Shown piece after piece: positions 58,959 through 64,000 of a stretch of DNA of 64,000 nucleotides. Position 1 is the stretch's first letter. The number at the start of each line of letters is the position of its first letter. The position numbers and the translations under genes were made by a program. The notes under the pieces were generated by a model. That model was not told the origin of the DNA. It searched no databases and worked only from the letters and a program-made list of their open reading frames with translations. The stretch spans positions 124,001 to 188,000 of the forward strand of contig WGNF01000002.1 of NCBI GenBank assembly GCA_016124615.1, written 5' to 3'. Source of the stretch: Paracoccaceae bacterium. Lineage in GTDB: Bacteria > Pseudomonadota > Alphaproteobacteria > Rhodobacterales > Rhodobacteraceae.

Positions 58959-59879
58959 ATGGCGCAACCTGTCCTGACCTTCGCCTATATCGTCGAGCCG
59001 CCGGACTACCAGATCTATGCCTGCACCCTGCTGGCCTCGATCCGCGCCCAGTTCGGCGACACCGTGCAGGCGGTGGGCTACTGCCCGCAACACCGCATCG
59101 CGGAGCTGCACCCCGCGGTGTTCAAGGCGCATGAGATGATGGGCGCCGAGATCCGGCCGATGGTGACGCAGGGGATGTGGGATATCGACTATCCCCACGG
59201 CAACAAGATCATCGCCGCGATGCAGCCGCGCGACTCTGAATACTCTGCCTTCGTCGATTCAGATGTGTTGTTCCTGCGCCCGAACGATGCGGCCAACCTG
59301 TGCCGCCCCGGCCAGGTCTCTTGCTCGGTCGCGGCCTCGATGCGCTGGGCGGGGCAAGAGATCTGGGATACAATCTATGGCGCGTTCGACATGCCGCTGC
59401 CGACCGAACGGGTGCGAATGATGCGCCAGACCGGGCCAGAGGTGATCCCTTATTTCAGCGCAGGTCTGGTGGTCTTTCCCGAACAGGCCGGGCCGGGCGG
59501 GCGCTTTCCCGACGTCTGGTACGACACCGCGCGCATTCTGGACCGGGTCGAGACGCTGGAAAAGCGCCGCCCCTACCTTGACCAGATGACGCTGCCACTG
59601 GCGATCCGGCGGGCCGGGTTGGGCTGGAACCAGCTGCCCGAGGAACAGCACTACATCCTTGGCGGCCTGCTGCGCGGCAAGTCCCTGCCCGAGGACCGCG
59701 AGATTTACACCGTGCATTACCGCAACATGACGGTGCTGCGCGAACTGGGGCTGCACAAGATCGGCCAACGCCTGCTCGCGGAAAAGACCGGCGTAAGCTA
59801 CGTGCGGCGACTGACGCCCGAGGTGCCTGATATGCCCGGCCCCGAGCCGGTGAGCCAGGATCTGAGCGAGGAGGATTGA
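58959..59879 (+). CDS. GT-A fold glycosyltransferase-like protein (GT8-like, low certainty of subfamily)
   Basis: ACTLLASIRAQFGDTVQAVGYCPQHRI; YSAFVDSDVLFLRPND; PYFSAGLVVFPEQ. Confidence 0.65.
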   Translation: MAQPVLTFAYIVEPPDYQIYACTLLASIRAQFGDTVQAVGYCPQHRIAELHPAVFKAHEMMGAEIRPMVTQGMWDIDYPHGNKIIAAMQPRDSEYSAFVDSDVLFLRPNDAANLCRPGQVSCSVAASMRWAGQEIWDTIYGAFDMPLPTERVRMMRQTGPEVIPYFSAGLVVFPEQAGPGGRFPDVWYDTARILDRVETLEKRRPYLDQMTLPLAIRRAGLGWNQLPEEQHYILGGLLRGKSLPEDREIYTVHYRNMTVLRELGLHKIGQRLLAEKTGVSYVRRLTPEVPDMPGPEPVSQDLSEED

Positions 59880-59898
59880 GCGATGCCAAGGGATCAGC

Positions 59899-60606
59899 AT
59901 GACTGAGGCGAACGACCTGCCTGAGTCCGAGGCCCAGCCAAAGTCGGCAGCCGAAAAGCGGGCGCAGACGATGATCCGTCGGCAAAAGCGCAATCTGCGC
60001 AAGGCCACCGCCGAGGGATTTCTGGCCGGCGTTGCGGCCATGTTGCGGCCCGGCGACCTTGCCATTGACTGTGGTGCCAACGTGGGCGTGGTGACGGCGG
60101 TCCTTGCCGCCACGGGGGCCGATGTCGTTTGTTTCGAGCCTGATCCCTATGCTTTTGGTGAGCTGACGAAGGCGTTCGGCGATCATCCGCGGGTGGATCT
60201 GGTGAACGCCGCGGTGGGCGTCGGCGCCGGCACCGTGCGGCTGATGCGCGCCGCCAACTTCGAGGACAACCCGGCCAGCGCATCGGTGAAGAGCACCATT
60301 CTCGATGGCGGGCGCAGCATCGACGGCTCGCAGGGTATCGAGGTGCCGCTGATCGACTTTCCCGCCTGGCTGGCGGCGCGGGTCGCCGAACGCGGGCAAG
60401 TGGCGTTCATCAAGCTCGACATCGAAGGGGCCGAACTGGCACTGTTGGAAGAACTCGACCGGCGGGATCAGTTGAAGGATGTCCGTTGCCTTGTCGCCGA
60501 AACGCATGAGCGCAAGTTCCGCGATCTGCGCGAGCGTTATCGCGACCTGCGTGCGACGCTGGGCAAGAAATATCCGAAAAGCCGCGTCAATCTGGACTGG
60601 ATCTGA
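59899..60606 (+). CDS. FkbM family SAM-dependent methyltransferase
   Basis: DLAIDCGANVGVVTAVLAATGADVVCFEPDPYAFGEL; VAFIKLDIEGAELALLEEL. Confidence 0.9.
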   Translation: MTEANDLPESEAQPKSAAEKRAQTMIRRQKRNLRKATAEGFLAGVAAMLRPGDLAIDCGANVGVVTAVLAATGADVVCFEPDPYAFGELTKAFGDHPRVDLVNAAVGVGAGTVRLMRAANFEDNPASASVKSTILDGGRSIDGSQGIEVPLIDFPAWLAARVAERGQVAFIKLDIEGAELALLEELDRRDQLKDVRCLVAETHERKFRDLRERYRDLRATLGKKYPKSRVNLDWI

Positions 60607-62905
60607 CGCCTTCCGGCAGCAGGCAATCGGCCAGCACCGCCTGCGCGTCGGTGACGCCTTGCAGCGCCACCGCCGACAAGCCAAGCGTGATCGCGACTTC
60701 GCTAGCGCCCGCGACCACCTGCGGCCGGGCGGGCCAATCCGACAGGTCGATCGTGTCGCCGGGGCGCCAGTCGGTGATGGTGCAGACCCCGCCGTAGGCG
60801 ATGGTGTAGGTCACGCCGCCCGGCCCGCCGGTGATCGTGTTCTCGCCGGGGCCGACGAAGAACTGATCCCGGCCCTCGGCCGAAATCACCCGGTTGCGCC
60901 CCGGCCCGGTGTGGATGATCGAACTGTGCTCGCCATCCACGATCAGGTCGTTGCCGGGGCCGCCGTAAATCTTGTTGAACCCGTCGCCGCCGTAGATCAC
61001 GTCGTCACCCGGTCCGCCGTCGAGCGTATCGCGGCCGTTTCCGCCTTTCAGCGTATCGTTGCCGGGGCCGCCGTAGAACGCGTTGTGGTCGTTGCGGCGG
61101 GTGGAGCCCGAGGTCAGCACGTCGTTGCCCTCGCCGCCGTGGAAGGTGGCACCGGCGTATTTCGGGCCGACCATCACGTCGTCCTTGTCGCTGCCGACGA
61201 CATGCACCGCCACGCGCTCGGACGATTCGAAATTGATGCCGCTGTCGGGGTGGGCGACGATGTGCACCACCTTGCCGCTGACCCGGTCGCCTTCCATCCG
61301 CGCCACCACGGTTGCCAGCCGCACATTCTCGATGTTGGCCGGCACGCGCAGGGTGTAGCCATCGGGACCGGCCATGTACCACAGCGTGTCGTTGCCGCCG
61401 TCCGGCGTCTCGACGATCCGTTCGGCCGCCTCGCCATAGGCCCAGTAGTCGTTGTCGGCATTGCCACCAGCCAGCACGACCGAACCATCCATCGCCATCA
61501 AGGCGTTGACACCGTTGGCCGGGTTTTCCGCTCCGCGCAGATCAAGCCCGAGGTCGAGCGCCGCCTTGACCAGTTCGGCGCGCAGGAACGGCGTTTCCGC
61601 CCCTCCGGCAAGGTTTGTCGTCTCGCCCGGATCGCGGGCCACGTCGTAGACATGCTCTTCGCCGTTTGGATAGCGGAAATAGCGCAGGTGCTCTGACCCC
61701 GGCACCGAGGGCCGCACGGACAACGTGCCGAAGACTGCCGTCAGCGGCGATTTCGTGCGGTCATAGACACCAAAGCGCGGGTCGATCAGCGGCAGCAGGC
61801 TTTGCCCAGAGGTCCAGTCGGCGCGATAGGGCAGGCCGCCAAGGTCGAAGATCGTCTTGGTCAGATTGTGCAGCGACACCGGCAGATCGACCACGGTGCC
61901 GGGCGTTATCCCGGCATGCCAGATCCCCAGCGGCACATGGGCGGCGCTGTCCCATTGGCTCATCTTGTGAAAGCTGTCGTGGGTGCCAAGATTGAACCCG
62001 TTGTCGGACAGCAGCACCACCGCCGTGTTCGCGGCCAGCGGCGAGGCCCTGAGCGCGGCCATGAACCGGCCGATTTCATGGTCGACATGGGAACAGGCGG
62101 CGAAATAGGCCCGCACCACCTGCCGCCATGCGGCGTCGCCCGCCTTTTCGGGGGTCCATTGACCGTTCACGATATAGGCAAGCTCATACACCGCCATGCC
62201 GGGCTGCGGCCCGGTGAAATCGTCCGGATGCGCCGTCGTCGGCCAGTGGATCTGGTCCGGGTCGTACATCTGATAGAACCGGTCGGGGCAGGTCAGGTCG
62301 TAGTGCGGGTGCTTGAAGCCAAGCTGAATCAGATGCTGCCGGGCCGGATCGGCGCGCCCGAGATACTCGATCGCATTCTGCGCCACGCGGAAATCGTAGA
62401 ACGTCTTGTCTTGCGAGCCGTCGTCGTTGGGGTGGTTGACGCCCGTCACCCCCGGCCCCTTGTCGAGGTAGGCATGCACGCCCTTGCGGCCGCCCCGGTC
62501 CTTGACCTCGGGATCTTCGTGGAACAAGAGGCGGCGAAACTCCTCTGGCATCGGCTTGTAATTCGCGTCGGTCTTGCCGGTGGTGAAGCAGCGAAACCCG
62601 GCGCGGCGAAAGTCGAAGGGCCAGCCCGCGGTGGGCGGCAGCGCGTCGCGCCAGAACCGGTTGAGGTCCACCAGCCCAGTGCGGAAGGGGGCAAGCCCGG
62701 TTGCCACCTCGGCCCGGCAAGGCGCGCAAAGCGGTACCGTGGCGTAGGCGTTGGCAAAGCGCGCGCCTTCGGCCATGAAACGGTCGATGTTGGGGGTCTG
62801 GATTTCGACACCAAAGGCGTGACGCCAGGTGACGATGTCGATCATGTCGTCGATCCAGATCACGCAGACGTTGCCGCCTGTCAGGGCCGCGGGATCAAGC
62901 GACAT
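60587..62905 (-). CDS. Sulfatase with C-terminal RTX/hemolysin-type calcium-binding repeats
   Basis: NVCVIWIDDMIDIV; YATVPLCAPCRAEVATGLAPFRTGL (C-x-P-x-R); GGEGNDVL...GGPGNDTLKGGNGRDTLDGGPGDDVIYGGDGFNKIYGGPGNDLI. Confidence 0.9.
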   Translation of the reverse strand: MSLDPAALTGGNVCVIWIDDMIDIVTWRHAFGVEIQTPNIDRFMAEGARFANAYATVPLCAPCRAEVATGLAPFRTGLVDLNRFWRDALPPTAGWPFDFRRAGFRCFTTGKTDANYKPMPEEFRRLLFHEDPEVKDRGGRKGVHAYLDKGPGVTGVNHPNDDGSQDKTFYDFRVAQNAIEYLGRADPARQHLIQLGFKHPHYDLTCPDRFYQMYDPDQIHWPTTAHPDDFTGPQPGMAVYELAYIVNGQWTPEKAGDAAWRQVVRAYFAACSHVDHEIGRFMAALRASPLAANTAVVLLSDNGFNLGTHDSFHKMSQWDSAAHVPLGIWHAGITPGTVVDLPVSLHNLTKTIFDLGGLPYRADWTSGQSLLPLIDPRFGVYDRTKSPLTAVFGTLSVRPSVPGSEHLRYFRYPNGEEHVYDVARDPGETTNLAGGAETPFLRAELVKAALDLGLDLRGAENPANGVNALMAMDGSVVLAGGNADNDYWAYGEAAERIVETPDGGNDTLWYMAGPDGYTLRVPANIENVRLATVVARMEGDRVSGKVVHIVAHPDSGINFESSERVAVHVVGSDKDDVMVGPKYAGATFHGGEGNDVLTSGSTRRNDHNAFYGGPGNDTLKGGNGRDTLDGGPGDDVIYGGDGFNKIYGGPGNDLIVDGEHSSIIHTGPGRNRVISAEGRDQFFVGPGENTITGGPGGVTYTIAYGGVCTITDWRPGDTIDLSDWPARPQVVAGASEVAITLGLSAVALQGVTDAQAVLADCLLPEGVRSSPD

Positions 62906-63677
62906 CGCGCTGCCTTTCGTGCCAAAGCGCCCGCGCCGCATCCACGCCCGCATCGGCCGGGTCCGCCAGACAGTCACGGTCCGGCCAGACCATCACATCG
63001 CAAAGCCGGAAACTGCCCAGCTTGCGCCGCAGACCCGCGCGCTGGCCGCGGCAGCCGATGAACAGGTCGGCCGCGCCCCCGGTCCAGCCCGGCCCAAGCG
63101 TGCCTGTGACCGGGTCGAGATCGTTGACGGCCACCGAAACCCGGCGGCCGGTCAGGCCGCACAACACCAGCACGACCTGCCCCGCCGCCCGGATCAGCGG
63201 CAGCGACAGCGCAAAAACCCCGGCGTCTTGCCCGGCCAGAACCTCGCCCCCCCGCCCGGCCAGAAACAGGTAATCCTTCAGCCCCAGCGGTTGCAGGGTC
63301 AGCAGCGTCTCTGCATCGGCCTCGGTGGTCTGGAAGATCAGCCCAAAGCTGCAGGCGGCGCTTTCCGCGATCACCTCTGACAGCACGAGGCCGCCATGTG
63401 TCTCGGCCTCGAACCGCAGCGCGGGCGGTGCTGGCGTGGGTTCGAACACCGTGCCATCGGCATTGGGCCCGATCGGCAGCGCGGCCATGGCGCCATCCCG
63501 CGCCGCCCAGCGGATGATCCGCGCCGGGTCGCCCGCTGATCCGGTCAGATCGGCGGCGCGCGCGGTGAAGTGCAGCGGGATCGCTGCGCCATCGGCGGGC
63601 CGCGGCAGCTTGGGCGCGGGGCGCGTTGGCGACACCAGCGCCCCCGGCGGCAAAGACCCGTGATAGATCAGCGTCAC
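62895..63677 (-). CDS. Hypothetical protein, overlaps start of the sulfatase gene
   Basis: 260-aa ORF in the sulfatase direction; 11-nt overlap downstream, 4-nt overlap upstream. Confidence 0.6.
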   Translation of the reverse strand: MTLIYHGSLPPGALVSPTRPAPKLPRPADGAAIPLHFTARAADLTGSAGDPARIIRWAARDGAMAALPIGPNADGTVFEPTPAPPALRFEAETHGGLVLSEVIAESAACSFGLIFQTTEADAETLLTLQPLGLKDYLFLAGRGGEVLAGQDAGVFALSLPLIRAAGQVVLVLCGLTGRRVSVAVNDLDPVTGTLGPGWTGGAADLFIGCRGQRAGLRRKLGSFRLCDVMVWPDRDCLADPADAGVDAARALWHERQRDVA

Positions 63678-64000
63678 GAGGCGGCCCCCGGATGCAGCGG
63701 CAACGCGCAGGGGTAGGCCCAGCGGTGCAGGGCCGCGCCGCCCGTGCGGCTGGCGGCGGACCAGCCATCGCGGACCGCGCCACGATTGGCCGGGCGATCA
63801 TCACCGCGCGCGACCGCACCAAAGGCATAGCGCAGCTCTGCCGCGGCCCCCGTCGGTGTGCGGTCGCAGGTCAGGATCAGCGCGCGCGGATCGTCGGCGG
63901 CAACCTCGACCGTCGTGATCGTCACCGGCGCGTCGGTTCCCGCCAGGCTGAACCCACAGGCCGGACCCGCGCCAAACGGATCGGCCGGGTCGATCACCAG
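63674..64000 (-). CDS. Hypothetical protein, C-terminal part; frame open to window edge
   Basis: Minus-strand frame reads LVIDPADPFGAGPACGFSLAGTDAPVTITTVEVAADD... with no stop before the edge. Confidence 0.55.
   Translation of the reverse strand: MVIDPADPFGAGPACGFSLAGTDAPVTITTVEVAADDPRALILTCDRTPTGAAAELRYAFGAVARGDDRPANRGAVRDGWSAASRTGGAALHRWAYPCALPLHPGAAS

Noticed and set aside
57975-59198. N-terminal extension of the 1011-aa ORF 56163..59198
   Set aside because: The first ~400 codons lie antisense to two GT-like genes; the real start is at 57974 (MGQKPKVENPTG).
1-64000. CRISPR arrays, transposases, integrases, prophage, tRNA or rRNA genes
   Set aside because: None recognised by eye in ORF products or sequence; no direct-repeat array or tRNA-like cloverleaf noticed. 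tRNAscan-SE and Infernal would be decisive.

Overview
This 64 kb, GC-rich window has the gene content and order of an alphaproteobacterial chromosome, most like Rhodobacterales. That is my recognition of synteny, not a database result. It begins inside parB and continues hemW-ridA-rdgB-rph / hrcA-grpE / mutS, an origin-proximal housekeeping arrangement. Further along are argG, ilvA, hslO, cca, a paired ABC exporter, hemH, ubiG, pip, secB-fxsA-Tim44-mltA-smr, hslU/hslV, trxA, addAB, a murU/amgK/tsaE operon, the regB-senC-regA-hvrA redox cluster, ahcY, and an accessory surface-glycan/sulfatase block at the right end. The most interesting item is a BrnT/BrnA-type toxin-antitoxin pair on the opposite strand between hslV and hslU. 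A perfect 10-bp inverted repeat overlaps its predicted promoter, in the short region shared with divergent hslU. Other leads are a sulfatase with an RTX (calcium-binding nonapeptide) tail, a perfect CtrA-type box (TTAACCTTTCGTTAAC) upstream of a kinase-less multi-PAS protein, a glycosyltransferase fused to a degenerate methyltransferase-like domain, an aminotransferase/sulfotransferase-like gene pair, and an 18-nt perfect palindrome covering the ilvA Shine-Dalgarno. I saw no tRNA, rRNA, CRISPR array, transposase or prophage.
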